Assembly (NCBI GenBank): GCA_030653435.1
Contig: JAURZI010000044.1
Span: 1 to 64,000, forward strand
DNA length: 64,000 bases
Direction of reading: 5' to 3'
Origin: Methylovulum sp.
Lineage (GTDB): Bacteria > Pseudomonadota > Gammaproteobacteria > Methylococcales > Methylomonadaceae
The first letter of the stretch is position 1. Every line of letters starts with the position of its first letter. This document shows positions 15,731-25,262 of the stretch, in pieces. The position numbers were made by a program, and so were the translations under genes. Below the pieces are notes generated by a model, which was not told the origin of the DNA, ran no database searches, and was given only the letters and a program-made list of their open reading frames with translations.

Positions 15731-17371
15731 ATGGACTCGCCCATGATTGCACCACAGCCTATTACCCGCCTTGATGACTTGGTTTTCGATAACCGTTTTA
15801 TCCAAGAGCTGCCTGCCGACCCTGAAAACACCAATAAGCGCCGCCAAGTTTATGATGCCTGCTATTCCTACGTGGCACCCACGCCGGTAGCCCAGCCACA
15901 ATGCGTCGCCTACTCCAGGGAGGTGGCCGAATTGTTGGACTTAGCGCCAAGCGTCTGTGAATCGGATGATTTTATTGAGATTTTTGCAGGCAACCGCTTA
16001 TCCTCAGGCATGGCGGCATATGCAACCTGTTACGGCGGCCATCAGTTCGGCAATTGGGCGGGGCAACTCGGTGACGGACGAGCGATTAATCTCGGCGAGG
16101 TCATTAACCGCCGCGGCAAACGCTGGGCCTTGCAACTAAAAGGCGCTGGCCCCACGCCTTACTCGCGCAATGCCGATGGCTTAGCCGTGCTGCGCTCATC
16201 GGTGCGCGAGTTTCTGTGCAGCGAAGCCATGTACCATTTGGGTGTGCCCACCACGCGGGCATTAAGCGTGCTGCTGACCGGCGAATCCGTCGTCCGTGAT
16301 ATGTTTTACGACGGCAACCCAAAAGCCGAACCGGGCGCTGTCGTTTGCCGCGTTGCACCGTCATTTACCCGTTTCGGCCATTTTCAGATCTTTACCGCGC
16401 GCCAAGATCTTAAATTGTTGAAGCAATTGATCGATTACACGATACGCACAGATTTTCCAGAGCTGTCAGTTCCAGGCCCTAACGACTCGTCAGTAAGCCT
16501 TTATCTGGCTTGGTTTGCAGAAGTCTGCCGCAGGACTGCGGACATGGTCGTGCATTGGCAACGGGTAGGTTTCGTGCATGGCGTCATGAACACCGACAAT
16601 ATGTCGATACTGGGGTTGACTATCGATTACGGCCCCTACGGCTGGCTAGAGGATTTCGATCTCAATTGGACGCCGAACACCACCGATGCGTCGGAGCGCC
16701 GCTACCGTTACGGCAACCAGCCGTCCATAGCGCTATGGAATCTGGGGCAGCTCGCCAATGCCATTTATCCGTTGCTCGAAGAACCAAACCTTGCCGCGTT
16801 ACAGGCGGCCCTCAATACCTATAAAGAAACCTTCGAACAGGGCTGGCAGGCGATGATGGCCGACAAGCTCGGCTTGCAAGCCTTTAAACCTGCGACAGAC
16901 CATGATCTTTGCACAGACTTGTTTATGTTATTGCAGTCGGTTGAAACCGATATGACCATTTTTTACCGGCAGTTGGCAACGATAAACCTGGACACCGGGC
17001 TAGCCGATGCACAGCTGATGGCTCCGCTGGCTGCTGCCTACTATGTCCCCGAACAGCTGACAGTCGCTTACCAGACACAATTATGCGCTTGGCTTAGACG
17101 CTATATCCTGCGTGTCCTAGCCGATGCCGTGCCCGATGAAACACGCCGCAAGCGCATGAACGCGGTCAACCCTAAGTATGTGCTACGCAATTATCTTGCC
17201 CAACTCGCCATAGACCAGGCGGAGCAGCATGACTTTACTATGGTTAATGAATTACTGGAATTATTGCGGCACCCTTACGACGAACAACCGGACAAAGCGG
17301 CGTTTGCCGCCAAACGCCCTGACTGGGCGAGGCAACGTGCCGGATGCTCGATGCTGTCGTGCAGCTCTTGA
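15731..17371 (+). CDS. selO: Protein adenylyltransferase SelO (YdiU/UPF0061)
   Basis: A pseudokinase-fold enzyme that transfers AMP to protein Ser/Thr/Tyr residues and is linked to redox homeostasis. The 546 residues are slightly above the bacterial norm. Signature segments include CYGGHQFGNWAGQLGDGR (about residues 100-117), LQLKGAGPTPYSR, the HGVMNTDNMSI catalytic-loop region, and the C-terminus CSMLSCSS, where the conserved Cys of SelO lies three residues from the end. No in-frame UGA is needed. It starts 8 bases after bamE. Confidence 0.92.
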   Translation: MDSPMIAPQPITRLDDLVFDNRFIQELPADPENTNKRRQVYDACYSYVAPTPVAQPQCVAYSREVAELLDLAPSVCESDDFIEIFAGNRLSSGMAAYATCYGGHQFGNWAGQLGDGRAINLGEVINRRGKRWALQLKGAGPTPYSRNADGLAVLRSSVREFLCSEAMYHLGVPTTRALSVLLTGESVVRDMFYDGNPKAEPGAVVCRVAPSFTRFGHFQIFTARQDLKLLKQLIDYTIRTDFPELSVPGPNDSSVSLYLAWFAEVCRRTADMVVHWQRVGFVHGVMNTDNMSILGLTIDYGPYGWLEDFDLNWTPNTTDASERRYRYGNQPSIALWNLGQLANAIYPLLEEPNLAALQAALNTYKETFEQGWQAMMADKLGLQAFKPATDHDLCTDLFMLLQSVETDMTIFYRQLATINLDTGLADAQLMAPLAAAYYVPEQLTVAYQTQLCAWLRRYILRVLADAVPDETRRKRMNAVNPKYVLRNYLAQLAIDQAEQHDFTMVNELLELLRHPYDEQPDKAAFAAKRPDWARQRAGCSMLSCSS

Positions 17372-17485
17372 TCCTTTGCCGATCAATGTGTACTTGCGTT
17401 ATGGCAAATATCGGGTAAATCGTTTTACAGTCTTCTGAAATATGCGCCAAACGTATCGCTATGATGCCCGTGCAAAATCCATAGC

Positions 17486-17502
17486 GGTCGCCAAGAGCGA
17501 CC
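17486..17502 (+). other. Hairpin in the msrP leader
   Basis: GGTCGC-CAAGA-GCGACC is a perfect 6-bp stem ending 26 bases before the msrP ATG and just upstream of its ribosome site. It could affect mRNA stability or translation; no known riboswitch class was recognised. Confidence 0.3.
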
Positions 17503-17528
17503 ATAACTATAAAAAGGAATATCCGACC

Positions 17529-18458
17529 ATGAGAAAGCGCAGCGATACCCGCATCCCATCCTCAGAAATCACGCCACGCGATTTGTACAACCGTAGACAT
17601 TTCATGCAGCTGGCCGCAGGGGTATCGTTGGCCGGCTTATTGCCTAAGCAGGTATTCGCAGGTGATGCTCTGGAGGCCGACAAAGCCTCGGCCTACACCT
17701 TGCCCGATGAAAAAACACCTTTCAAGGACGTGACCCATTACAATAACTTTTACGAATTCAGCACCAGCAAGGAAGAGCCTGCCGAACTCGCGCACACGCT
17801 TAAAACGCGTCCTTGGACGATAACGGTAGAAGGCGAAGTCCATAAACCCAAGGTGTTCGATATTGAAGATCTGCTCAAACTTGCCGCCATGGAAGAGCGC
17901 GTTTATCGCTTACGCTGCGTAGAAGCATGGTCTATGGTTATCCCGTGGATAGGTTACCCGTTATCGGAACTCATTAAGCAAGTGGAGCCGACCGGAAACG
18001 CCAAGTTTGTTGAATTCACAACCCTGCACGACCCCATGCAAATGCCTGGGCAACGCTCATCGGTGCTGGAATGGCCGTATGTGGAAGGTTTGCGTATGGA
18101 CGAGGCCATGCACCCGTTAACCCTACTGACTTTCGGGCTTTACGGGCAAGTGTTGCCTAATCAGAACGGTGCGCCTATCCGTATTGTTGTGCCCTGGAAG
18201 TACGGTTTTAAAAGTCCGAAATCCATAGTCAAAATACGTTTTGTAGAGCAACAGCCGGTATCCGCATGGATGAAGGCCGGCCCTGATGAGTACGGTTTTT
18301 ATTCTAACGTCAATCCTGACATTGACCATGCCCGCTGGTCCCAGGCCAAGGAAAGACGCATCGGTGATTTTTTCAAGCGCCAGACTTTGCCCTTTAACGG
18401 TTATGCCGAACAGGTCGCAGGGCTTTATTCAGGCATGGATCTCAAAAAATATTTTTAG
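17529..18458 (+). CDS. msrP: Periplasmic methionine sulfoxide reductase, catalytic subunit MsrP
   Basis: Molybdopterin enzyme that repairs oxidised methionines of periplasmic proteins. The start at 17529 is chosen because of AAAGGA upstream and because it leaves a Tat signal [16 protein letters not shown] in the right place. The 309-residue protein contains [15 protein letters not shown] (about residue 140), with the cysteine that ligates molybdenum, and the [16 protein letters not shown] segment. The membrane subunit gene msrQ follows after 2 bases. It complements SelO upstream, another redox-linked gene. Confidence 0.93.
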   Translation: MRKRSDTRIPSSEITPRDLYNRRHFMQLAAGVSLAGLLPKQVFAGDALEADKASAYTLPDEKTPFKDVTHYNNFYEFSTSKEEPAELAHTLKTRPWTITVEGEVHKPKVFDIEDLLKLAAMEERVYRLRCVEAWSMVIPWIGYPLSELIKQVEPTGNAKFVEFTTLHDPMQMPGQRSSVLEWPYVEGLRMDEAMHPLTLLTFGLYGQVLPNQNGAPIRIVVPWKYGFKSPKSIVKIRFVEQQPVSAWMKAGPDEYGFYSNVNPDIDHARWSQAKERRIGDFFKRQTLPFNGYAEQVAGLYSGMDLKKYF

Positions 18459-18460
18459 CC

Positions 18461-19096
18461 GTGATGACTCTTAAAAACCTCGACCAACGATCCCTGCAAC
18501 AGCTAAAAGCAGCGCTGTTCCTGCTCGCGCTGATTCCTTGCTTGCGCTTGGTGGGTGGTGCATTGACAGATGGTTTGGGGACTAACCCTATTGAAAAAAT
18601 CACGCGGACGACCGGTTACTGGACGTTGACTTTTCTGATGATCACTTTATCCGTAACGCCGTTGCGGCGCTTGACTGGATGGCTGTGGCTGGTTCGTCTA
18701 CGCCGCATGTTAGGCCTGTTCGCTTTTTTCTATGGCAGCCTGCATTTTTTAACTTATCTGGTGCTCGACCAGTTTTTTGATTGGGCCAGCATTATCAAGG
18801 ACATCGCCAAGCGGCCTTATATCACTATCGGTTTTCCCGCTTTTTTATTGATGATTCCGCTGGCTTTGACATCCACCGACAAAATGATCAAAAAACTGGG
18901 CGGAAAATACTGGCGACGCCTGCACCGCTTGGTTTATGCGACGGCAATCGGCGGGGTGGTGCATTATTGGTGGTTGGTTAAAAAAGACCTGACAAACCCG
19001 GTGACGTTTGCGTTAATATTGGCACTTCTACTGTCTATCCGCTTATATTACGCGGCGCAAGGCATTAACCGGTCAAAATTAATCCAACATTCGTGA
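18461..19096 (+). CDS. msrQ: MsrQ, heme-binding membrane subunit of MsrPQ
   Basis: A 211-residue inner-membrane b-type cytochrome that passes quinol or flavin electrons to MsrP. Six hydrophobic helices are evident from LKAALFLLALIPCLRLV to LILALLLSIRLYY. Histidines expected to bind heme occur in YGSLHFLTYLVL, RRLHRLVYATA and GGVVHYWWLVKKD. The gene begins 2 bases after msrP, the standard pairing. Nothing unusual is seen. Confidence 0.92.
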   Translation: MMTLKNLDQRSLQQLKAALFLLALIPCLRLVGGALTDGLGTNPIEKITRTTGYWTLTFLMITLSVTPLRRLTGWLWLVRLRRMLGLFAFFYGSLHFLTYLVLDQFFDWASIIKDIAKRPYITIGFPAFLLMIPLALTSTDKMIKKLGGKYWRRLHRLVYATAIGGVVHYWWLVKKDLTNPVTFALILALLLSIRLYYAAQGINRSKLIQHS

Positions 19097-19263
19097 CCCG
19101 CTTATCCTTGCATCACTACTCTTCAGCATGAAATATAGCCGGTAAGCGTAAAAGTATGTCGATTGCTAAGCGCTGTTGTTTCGGCAATACGATGCGCTAA
19201 TGTTATTTTTCCATTCCATTAGCGTATATCCCGTTTGTCCCGTTTCACTTTTAGGAGTTTCTT

Positions 19264-19974
19264 ATGAAAAAAATACCGCTTAAATCCATTTGCGGCAGTT
19301 TGTTCTTGGTATTGCCTGTTTCGGCCCATGCGCTTGACCAATGGGCGACCAAGGTGATCGGCTTTAGCAGCCAATACAGCACGAGCAGCTGGTCTGCCAG
19401 CCAAGCATTAAAAGCGCCAAATACTAACAGCTATGGGGACAATTCAACTGCTTGGACTACAGCGGTTGCTGATGCGGGCGAGGAATTTCTGACATTGGGA
19501 TTCGCAAACCCCGTCTATGCGACAGGGCTCACTATTCGGGAAACCTACGGTTATGGTTTTGTTACCGGCGTGCAGATTATAGACACAGACAATATAGCCC
19601 ATAACGTCTGGTCAGGTACAGACAACAGCGTCCCCAATCAGATAAACAACTTTCTGGTCAGTTGGCCCCAGACAGCTTACCTTGTAAAAGCAGTAAAAAT
19701 TTATATCAATACCGCTCTTCAAAGCAGCTATGAAGAAATTGATGCCGTACAGCTACACGGCATTCAACCGTTAAACGGAAATATAGCCCCACGTTTTGAA
19801 CACACGGCTAAACTGGTATGTTCAAACACGACTACCGCCCAGACAATAAACGCGACCATAAAAGGTAACGGTAAAACAGCACCTGTAACTCAATGGGATT
19901 GCGAGAAAGCGGGATTAAAAATTAAGCTCGGTGACACCGTCAGCATTCAGATTACCGGCAAAATAGACCAGTAG
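19264..19974 (+). CDS. Secreted protein with a discoidin-like beta-sandwich
   Basis: A 236-residue protein with a cleavable signal peptide (KKIPLKSICGSLFLVLPVSAHA). Residues about 25-170 contain QWATKVIGFSSQYS, EFLTLGFANPVYATGLTIRE, HNVWSGTD and EEIDAVQLHGI. This order resembles the discoidin-like domain found in several secreted and F-box proteins, where DN..AW, EFLELGF and EIDAVQL recur. The C-terminal 60 residues hold two cysteines (LVCSNTTTAQ and WDCEKAG) that may form a disulphide. It stands alone with an AGGAG-type ribosome site. The function is unknown; carbohydrate or surface binding is only a guess. Confidence 0.6.
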   Translation: MKKIPLKSICGSLFLVLPVSAHALDQWATKVIGFSSQYSTSSWSASQALKAPNTNSYGDNSTAWTTAVADAGEEFLTLGFANPVYATGLTIRETYGYGFVTGVQIIDTDNIAHNVWSGTDNSVPNQINNFLVSWPQTAYLVKAVKIYINTALQSSYEEIDAVQLHGIQPLNGNIAPRFEHTAKLVCSNTTTAQTINATIKGNGKTAPVTQWDCEKAGLKIKLGDTVSIQITGKIDQ

Positions 19975-20026
19975 TCGATAGCCTGTAGTTATGGATTGCG
20001 TGGGAGTAACCCATAACTGCAGAACA

Positions 20027-20212
20027 TTAACAACACCGCCGCACACCCTGCCACAAACCATCCTGCCATTTTCTAAAAAAATCCGCTTTGCTTAGCGGCG
20101 CATCGGCATCCGTTTGATGATGCTCGGCGTAATGTTGCAGATAACGCTCATAAGCATCGTCACCCGATAGTTGTCGGACACCACGCCAAAATGCTTTAAA
20201 TTTAGCCAGCAT
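20027..20212 (-). CDS. YbdD/YjiX family small protein
   Basis: A 61-residue protein of the YbdD/YjiX (DUF466) family. FKAFWRGVRQLSGDDAYERYLQHY and the C-terminal KADFFRKWQDG are the family core. The start at 20212 is chosen because it overlaps the cstA stop by one base (TAATG), the usual coupling of this pair. Family members are small partners of CstA/BtsT-type carbon transporters with an unclear role in pyruvate or peptide uptake. Confidence 0.88.
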   Translation of the reverse strand: MLAKFKAFWRGVRQLSGDDAYERYLQHYAEHHQTDADAPLSKADFFRKWQDGLWQGVRRCC

Positions 20213-22281
20213 TAGTCCCTCACCCAGTCTTCCACTAACCGGCTGGGGCTGTGCGGTGACTCTGTCAGCGGCGGCGTCGGTTTGCCTGCCAGATAGCGGC
20301 TGCATACCCGCAGCATATCAAATACGATCAGCCACAACAGGCTAACAAATGCAAGGGTGATGTACGCATCGAGGTGCAGGTTAAAAATAAGCTGCGGCGC
20401 AATCGCGGCTTTTTCGGTTGGTAATAACCCAGCCGCCAGTTTGTCGGATAAATCATCAGCGGCGGCAAAAAAGCCAATGCGTATATCGGCGCTGGCAATT
20501 TTCTGCCATGCGGCGGTGCTGGTGATAATAATCAGCCAGAGCAACGGTGCGCCAGTCACCCAGGCGTACTTGAGCTTACCGGATTTGACCAAAATTCCAG
20601 TGGCCACAGACAAGGCTATCGCCGCGAGCATTTGATTGGCGATGCCGAACAGCGGCCACAGGATATTGACACCGCCATTGGGGTCGATCACGCCGATGTA
20701 CAGAAAATAGCCCCAGCCAGACACGACTAATGCGCTACTTGCCACTACCGAGGGCGTCCACGAGGTCTCCGCCATTCGCGGCCAGATATTGCCGAGCATA
20801 TCCTGTAACATGAAGCGCCCCACCCGGGTACCCGCATCCAGCGTCGTCAAAATAAAAATGGCCTCAAACATAATCGCAAAGTGATACCACATCGCCAGCA
20901 TGCTTTCCCCAAATGCGCTGCCAAAGATGCTCGCCATGCCGACAGCCAGCGATGGCGCGCCACCGGTACGCGCAAACAGCGTGGCTTCGCCCATTTGCTG
21001 GGCTAAGACCTGCATTTGCATAGCCGTAACCGGAAAGCCCCACGACGAAATTTTTGCTGCCGCCTCGACGGCTTCTTTGCCGACCACACCGGCAGAACTG
21101 TTGATGGCAAAAAACACGCCCGGATCGAGCACTGTTGCCGCTATCATCGCCATAACGGCGACAAAAGATTCCAGCAACATCCCTCCGTAACCTATCATGC
21201 GTATATCGCGCTCATTGGATAATAGCTTGGGCGTAGTGCCGGAAGCCACCAGTGAATGGAAACCGGAAATCGCCCCGCAGGCAATCGTGATGAACACAAA
21301 CGGGAATAACTTGCCGCCGAATATCGGGCCGGTGCCATCTATAAACTGCGTGACGGCAGGCATTTTCACTTCGGGTTGCAACAAGATGATTGCCACGGCA
21401 AGCAAGGTGATCGTGCCCAGCTTCATATACGTCGATAAATAATCACGCGGCGCCAACAGCATCCATACCGGCAGGATGGCTGCCGCAAAACCGTAAGCCA
21501 TGACCCACCAGGCCAGCGTAAGCCCTTCGTGGTCGAACCAGAGGCGCAAGCTTGCATGATGGTCGACCCAGCCGCCGACGACGACTGCCAGTAACAACAA
21601 GACAACGCCCAGGGCCGATGCTTCAAGCACTTGTCCGGGACGAAAATAACGCATATAAAACCCTACGAGAATGGCAATCGGAATCGTTGCCGACACGGTA
21701 AAAGTCGCCCAGGGACTGTGCTTCATCGCATTGACGACGACCAAACCCAATACCGCAATCAAGATAATCATAATCGCAAACGTCGCGACCAAAGCCGCAG
21801 TGCCACCCAAAGCGCCTAGCTCGTCACGCGCCATTTGCCCCAGGCTTTTCGCATCGCGGCGGGTAGATAAAAAAAGTGTCACCATATCCTGCACACAGCC
21901 GCCCAATACCGAGCCGAACAATATCCACAAAGTGCCCGGCAAATAACCGAACTGCGCCGCCAGCGTCGGCCCAACTAACGGCCCCGGCCCCGCTATGGCG
22001 GCGAAATGATGGCCGAACACTATCCAGCGGTTAGTCGGTGAAAAATCATGCCCGTTATCCAGACGTTCGGCGGGGGTCGCCCTGGTTTCATCGACTATCA
22101 GCACTGTAGAGGCTATCCACGCCGAGTAAAAACGGAAGGCGATGGCATAGACACATAGTGCAGCGGTGACAAACCACAGCGCATTAATATGTTCTCCCCG
22201 GCTCAGCGCAATGCCACCGACGGCAGATGCGCCGGTTATTGCAACCAATAGCCAGATAATGTGTTGTGATAATTTATTCAT
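20212..22281 (-). CDS. cstA: CstA-family carbon starvation / pyruvate transporter
   Basis: A 689-residue inner-membrane transporter of the CstA/BtsT family, with more than 15 hydrophobic helices. The start at 22281 (MNKLSQHIIWLLVA) gives the normal N-terminus. Family signatures are FGHHFAAIAGPGPLVGP (about residue 85), GSVLGGCVQDMVTLFLSTRRDAKS, and SGFHSLVASGTTPKLLSNE (about residue 345). Homologues import pyruvate or peptides during carbon limitation. ybdD follows with a one-base overlap. No LytS/BtsS-type regulator is adjacent. Confidence 0.92.
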   Translation of the reverse strand: MNKLSQHIIWLLVAITGASAVGGIALSRGEHINALWFVTAALCVYAIAFRFYSAWIASTVLIVDETRATPAERLDNGHDFSPTNRWIVFGHHFAAIAGPGPLVGPTLAAQFGYLPGTLWILFGSVLGGCVQDMVTLFLSTRRDAKSLGQMARDELGALGGTAALVATFAIMIILIAVLGLVVVNAMKHSPWATFTVSATIPIAILVGFYMRYFRPGQVLEASALGVVLLLLAVVVGGWVDHHASLRLWFDHEGLTLAWWVMAYGFAAAILPVWMLLAPRDYLSTYMKLGTITLLAVAIILLQPEVKMPAVTQFIDGTGPIFGGKLFPFVFITIACGAISGFHSLVASGTTPKLLSNERDIRMIGYGGMLLESFVAVMAMIAATVLDPGVFFAINSSAGVVGKEAVEAAAKISSWGFPVTAMQMQVLAQQMGEATLFARTGGAPSLAVGMASIFGSAFGESMLAMWYHFAIMFEAIFILTTLDAGTRVGRFMLQDMLGNIWPRMAETSWTPSVVASSALVVSGWGYFLYIGVIDPNGGVNILWPLFGIANQMLAAIALSVATGILVKSGKLKYAWVTGAPLLWLIIITSTAAWQKIASADIRIGFFAAADDLSDKLAAGLLPTEKAAIAPQLIFNLHLDAYITLAFVSLLWLIVFDMLRVCSRYLAGKPTPPLTESPHSPSRLVEDWVRD

Positions 22282-22327
22282 GGGCAAAATATCAGAGTGT
22301 TCGTTGTGATTATCTGAAGCTGGAAAC

Positions 22328-22768
22328 TTACCAACTCCCGGTGTTGCCCATTGACAGCCAAGGCTCTTCAGGCGGCAACGATCCGCCTTTTTGCAATAAC
22401 TCGATGGAAATGGCGTCCGGCGAGCGCACAAAAGCCATGTGCCCGTCGCGAGGCGGGCGATTAATCACTACGCCCGCATCCATCAACTTCCGGCATGTTT
22501 GATAAATATCATCGACCTCAAACGCCAAATGCCCAAAATTTCGGCCGCCAGCATAATCTCCGACGTCCCAGTTATAAGTCAATTCCAGTAACGGGGCTTG
22601 CATCACGTTAGCTTGCCCGGCATCCAAGGGTGCATAGAGATAAACCAGGGTAAAACGACCGCTGTCGTAGCTCTGCCGGTGGCTTTCAATTAAGCCCAGC
22701 TTATTGCAGTAAAAATCCAGCGATTCTTCCAGGTCATGTACCCGAACCATAGTGTGTAGATAACGCAT
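22328..22768 (-). CDS. gloA: Lactoylglutathione lyase (glyoxalase I)
   Basis: Converts the methylglyoxal-glutathione hemithioacetal to S-lactoylglutathione. Of its 146 residues, the two betaalphabetabetabeta modules are visible: [20 protein letters not shown] (His5) and [16 protein letters not shown]. Metal ligands are His5, Glu in LLELTYNWD, His in NFGHLAFEV, and Glu in AISIELLQK. The C-terminal 15 residues are longer than in E. coli. It follows tag by 4 bases, so gloA, tag and trhO form a tight minus-strand run. Confidence 0.92.
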   Translation of the reverse strand: MRYLHTMVRVHDLEESLDFYCNKLGLIESHRQSYDSGRFTLVYLYAPLDAGQANVMQAPLLELTYNWDVGDYAGGRNFGHLAFEVDDIYQTCRKLMDAGVVINRPPRDGHMAFVRSPDAISIELLQKGGSLPPEEPWLSMGNTGSW

Positions 22769-22772
22769 AAGA

Positions 22773-23345
22773 TTACTCCTCAGAGGCTTGCAATTGCCGA
22801 TGCCTGAAACAATCGATGGTGTGGTCGTTCACCATCCCTGTTGCCTGCATGTGGGCATAACAGATCGTAGTGCCGACAAATTTAAAACCGCGCTTTTTCA
22901 GATCCTTGCTCATGGCGTCGGATACCGGCGTGTTGGCAGGAACATCTTGTCTGTGTTGCCAATGATTTTGCAAGGGCCTGCCGTCAACAAAGCGCCAAAT
23001 ATAATGGTCAAAACTACCGAATTCTTGCTGGATTTTTATAAATGCCTGTGCGTTGCCGACCGCTGACTGTACTTTTAAACGGTTTCTAATAATGCCTGGA
23101 TTGTTTAGCAACGCATTGATTTTAATATCATCATAGCCTGCGACTTTGACAACATCAAAGTTATCGAAGGCCGCCCTGAAAGCATCGCGTTTTTTTAGGA
23201 CAGTCGCCCAGCTTAAACCCGCTTGCGCGCCTTCGAGGATCAGAAATTCAAACAGCAGGCGGTCATCATGCACAGGAACACCCCATTCGCAATCATGGTA
23301 GCGTTCTTCCAGTGGACTGGCTAATGCCCAAGCACATTTCCCCAT
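22773..23345 (-). CDS. tag: DNA-3-methyladenine glycosylase I
   Basis: Excises 3-methyladenine from alkylated DNA. The 190 residues begin MGKCAWALA and continue [31 protein letters not shown] in pattern, a strong family signature. The structural zinc site is formed by Cys4, His17 and the C-terminal HTIDCF pair. The helix-hairpin-helix region [16 protein letters not shown] (about residue 87) is intact. It lies 5 bases after trhO and 4 bases before gloA. Confidence 0.93.
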   Translation of the reverse strand: MGKCAWALASPLEERYHDCEWGVPVHDDRLLFEFLILEGAQAGLSWATVLKKRDAFRAAFDNFDVVKVAGYDDIKINALLNNPGIIRNRLKVQSAVGNAQAFIKIQQEFGSFDHYIWRFVDGRPLQNHWQHRQDVPANTPVSDAMSKDLKKRGFKFVGTTICYAHMQATGMVNDHTIDCFRHRQLQASEE

Positions 23346-23350
23346 CGGCT

Positions 23351-24349
23351 TTATAGGTGTTGTTGTCTTTCTTGTTGTTGCTGCAAGGCCTGTAGTCGCC
23401 GTATTTTTGCTTCACGCTTGGCGATCAGCGCCCTTGCCGCATCAGCGCCAATATGCGCTTCGCCGCGTTGCTTGGCTAATTGCATTTGCTTTTCGCGTTC
23501 TGCAAAACGGGCTTTCTGCTCAGCACTGGCGATATCGTAACAATGTGGACAACTAATACCGTGCTGGTATTTGTCGCTGACCTTATCAGCTTCAGTAATC
23601 GGCATGCGGCAAGCATTACATTGTTCGTATTGCCCTTTTTCAAGTTGATGGTTGACCGTCACCCGCTCATCGAAAACAAAGCACTCGCCTTCCCACATGC
23701 TTTCTTCGGAGGGGACTTCTTCCAGATATTTTAGGATTCCGCCTTTAAGATGGTAAACCTCGGCAAATCCCTGCTCTTTCATGAACGCAGTTGATTTTTC
23801 GCAGCGTATGCCGCCCGTACAAAACATAGCGACTTTTTTATGCCGTTCGGGGCTTAGGTTTTCCTGCACATAGCGGGGAAATTCACGGAAGCTTACGGTG
23901 TTGGGGTTCAGTGCGTTTTTAAAGGTGCCGACTTTATATTCGTAATCATTGCGGGTATCGACCAGTATCAGATCGGGTTCTGAAATCAGCTTGTTCCAGT
24001 CTTTTGGGCTGACGTAAGTGCCGACAACACGTTTGGGGTCTATGCCTTCGACACCCATAGTGACAATCTCTTTTTTGAGTTTCACTTTGGCGCGATTAAA
24101 AGGCATGTGTTCAGTATGGGATTCCTTATAGTCGATATCGCTGAGCCGCGGATCGTTACGTAACCAATCCAACAAAGTATCTACAGCGTAACGGGAACCT
24201 GCGACAGTGCCATTTATACCTTCATGGGCCAATAACAGCGTACCGCGTACTTGGTTTTCTTCCATCACATCGTGCAACGGTTGCCGCAATGTTTGAAAGT
24301 TTTCTAGCGTGACAAATTTGTACAGTGCACAAACGACGATTTGGGACAT
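23351..24349 (-). CDS. trhO: tRNA uridine(34) hydroxylase TrhO (rhodanese family)
   Basis: Oxygen-dependent enzyme forming 5-hydroxyuridine at tRNA position 34. The 332 residues have an N-terminal acylphosphatase-like domain ([15 protein letters not shown]) and a rhodanese domain with the catalytic cysteine in [13 protein letters not shown] (about residue 175). A C-terminal cysteine cluster CNACRMPI...CPHCYD could bind metal. The basic, Gln-rich tail ends the protein. It heads the trhO-tag-gloA run. Confidence 0.92.
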   Translation of the reverse strand: MSQIVVCALYKFVTLENFQTLRQPLHDVMEENQVRGTLLLAHEGINGTVAGSRYAVDTLLDWLRNDPRLSDIDYKESHTEHMPFNRAKVKLKKEIVTMGVEGIDPKRVVGTYVSPKDWNKLISEPDLILVDTRNDYEYKVGTFKNALNPNTVSFREFPRYVQENLSPERHKKVAMFCTGGIRCEKSTAFMKEQGFAEVYHLKGGILKYLEEVPSEESMWEGECFVFDERVTVNHQLEKGQYEQCNACRMPITEADKVSDKYQHGISCPHCYDIASAEQKARFAEREKQMQLAKQRGEAHIGADAARALIAKREAKIRRLQALQQQQERQQHL

Positions 24350-24447
24350 GCTTTATTCCTTTGGTTGTAAGCTGGAACGTAAATCCAGGACAAAAAAAGG
24401 GGATATACTACCTAAACAGCCGCGCTTTGTCAGTTATAAAGCGTGTG

Positions 24448-24825
24448 TTACTTGTGGTTTGAGTCGTAAATAGCCTTCATTTCAATATAACCGGCCAACG
24501 CTTCGCGTAATTTTGCTTCAGCAGGTTGTAATTCACCCTTTTCAAACGCATCACGGGCTATTCTCAATTTATCATTTGCTTTTTGACGTTGGCGCTCAGT
24601 TATTTCGTAACGAAACTCCTTTTGCAGCTGACGGGCGTCATTGATTGTTTTGATGATTTCTTCTTTACTGCCACCTTTTTCAACAAGGCTCATGGCTTCT
24701 TCTATTTTAGCAATAGTGCCTTCAGCTGCGGCAGTGACTTGTGCTTCACCTTTTGCTTCCGCAAATGCAGTTGAAGATACTGCGGCGAAAATAAGGGAAA
24801 TGATGATTTTTTTTAATACTTGCAT
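24448..24825 (-). CDS. Small secreted helical protein, unknown function
   Basis: 125 residues with a signal peptide (QVLKKIIISLIFAAVSSTAFAEA) and a mature part that is highly charged and predicted helical, with EEAMSLVEKGGSKEEIIKTI and KLRIARDAFEKGELQPAEAK segments resembling a small helical-hairpin repeat. No cysteines are present after the signal, and no catalytic motif is seen. It is monocistronic. I do not recognise the family; a periplasmic chaperone-like or scaffold role would be a guess. Confidence 0.65.
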   Translation of the reverse strand: MQVLKKIIISLIFAAVSSTAFAEAKGEAQVTAAAEGTIAKIEEAMSLVEKGGSKEEIIKTINDARQLQKEFRYEITERQRQKANDKLRIARDAFEKGELQPAEAKLREALAGYIEMKAIYDSNHK

Positions 24826-25049
24826 TGTTTCAAACCTTATAGTGTTATGGATTATTTAGGCTTAGCTAATTATTCGGCTTACATTCCGATTAATTACCTA
24901 CAAAGCCGCTAGGATTTTAACATAGAAAAACGCATTAAAACGGAATGGATCGGCTCAATACAAAAGTTTTTTATCATGATGTCCCATCATCCTTGGGCAC
25001 TACCGGACGCCGTAGTAAAGAACCATCACGCAAACTTTGCTTATGCCGC

Positions 25050-25262
25050 TTATATTGAGCACTAGCAAAGCCGGTCATTATAGCCGTGCCCGTTTAGTCC
25101 AAAGGATTCGACTGCTGGTGAAAACCAACAGGTCTATTAGGCGTAGGTGTAAGATAAATCGTGCGCTGAGGATTTTAATCAGCGTTGTAGAACGGAATCT
25201 ACATTGCGACCCGCCATCATCGATTGATAAAAGCGGGCGAAGGATTAGACTGAAGACGAGGC
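25050..25262 (+). ncRNA. Structured RNA, HEARO/omegaRNA-like, without an iscB gene
   Basis: About 210 bases with four well-formed hairpins in order: CTG(C)TGGT-GAAA-ACCA(A)CAG with a GNRA loop (25112-25131), CGCTGA...TCAGCG (25164-25184), TGTAG...CTACA (25186-25203), and CCCGC...GCGGG (25210-25237) with an inner ATCA...TGAT stem. Between them lie single-stranded stretches AGCAAAGCCGG, AGGTCTATTAGGCGTAGG and GAAGGATTAGACTGAAGACG. These resemble what I recall of the HEARO RNA that serves as the IscB guide RNA, but no alignment could be run. No iscB or other HNH gene flanks it. The 3' end abuts the bfr stop codon on the opposite strand. That a structured RNA is here is well supported; its class is tentative. 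Confidence 0.55.
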
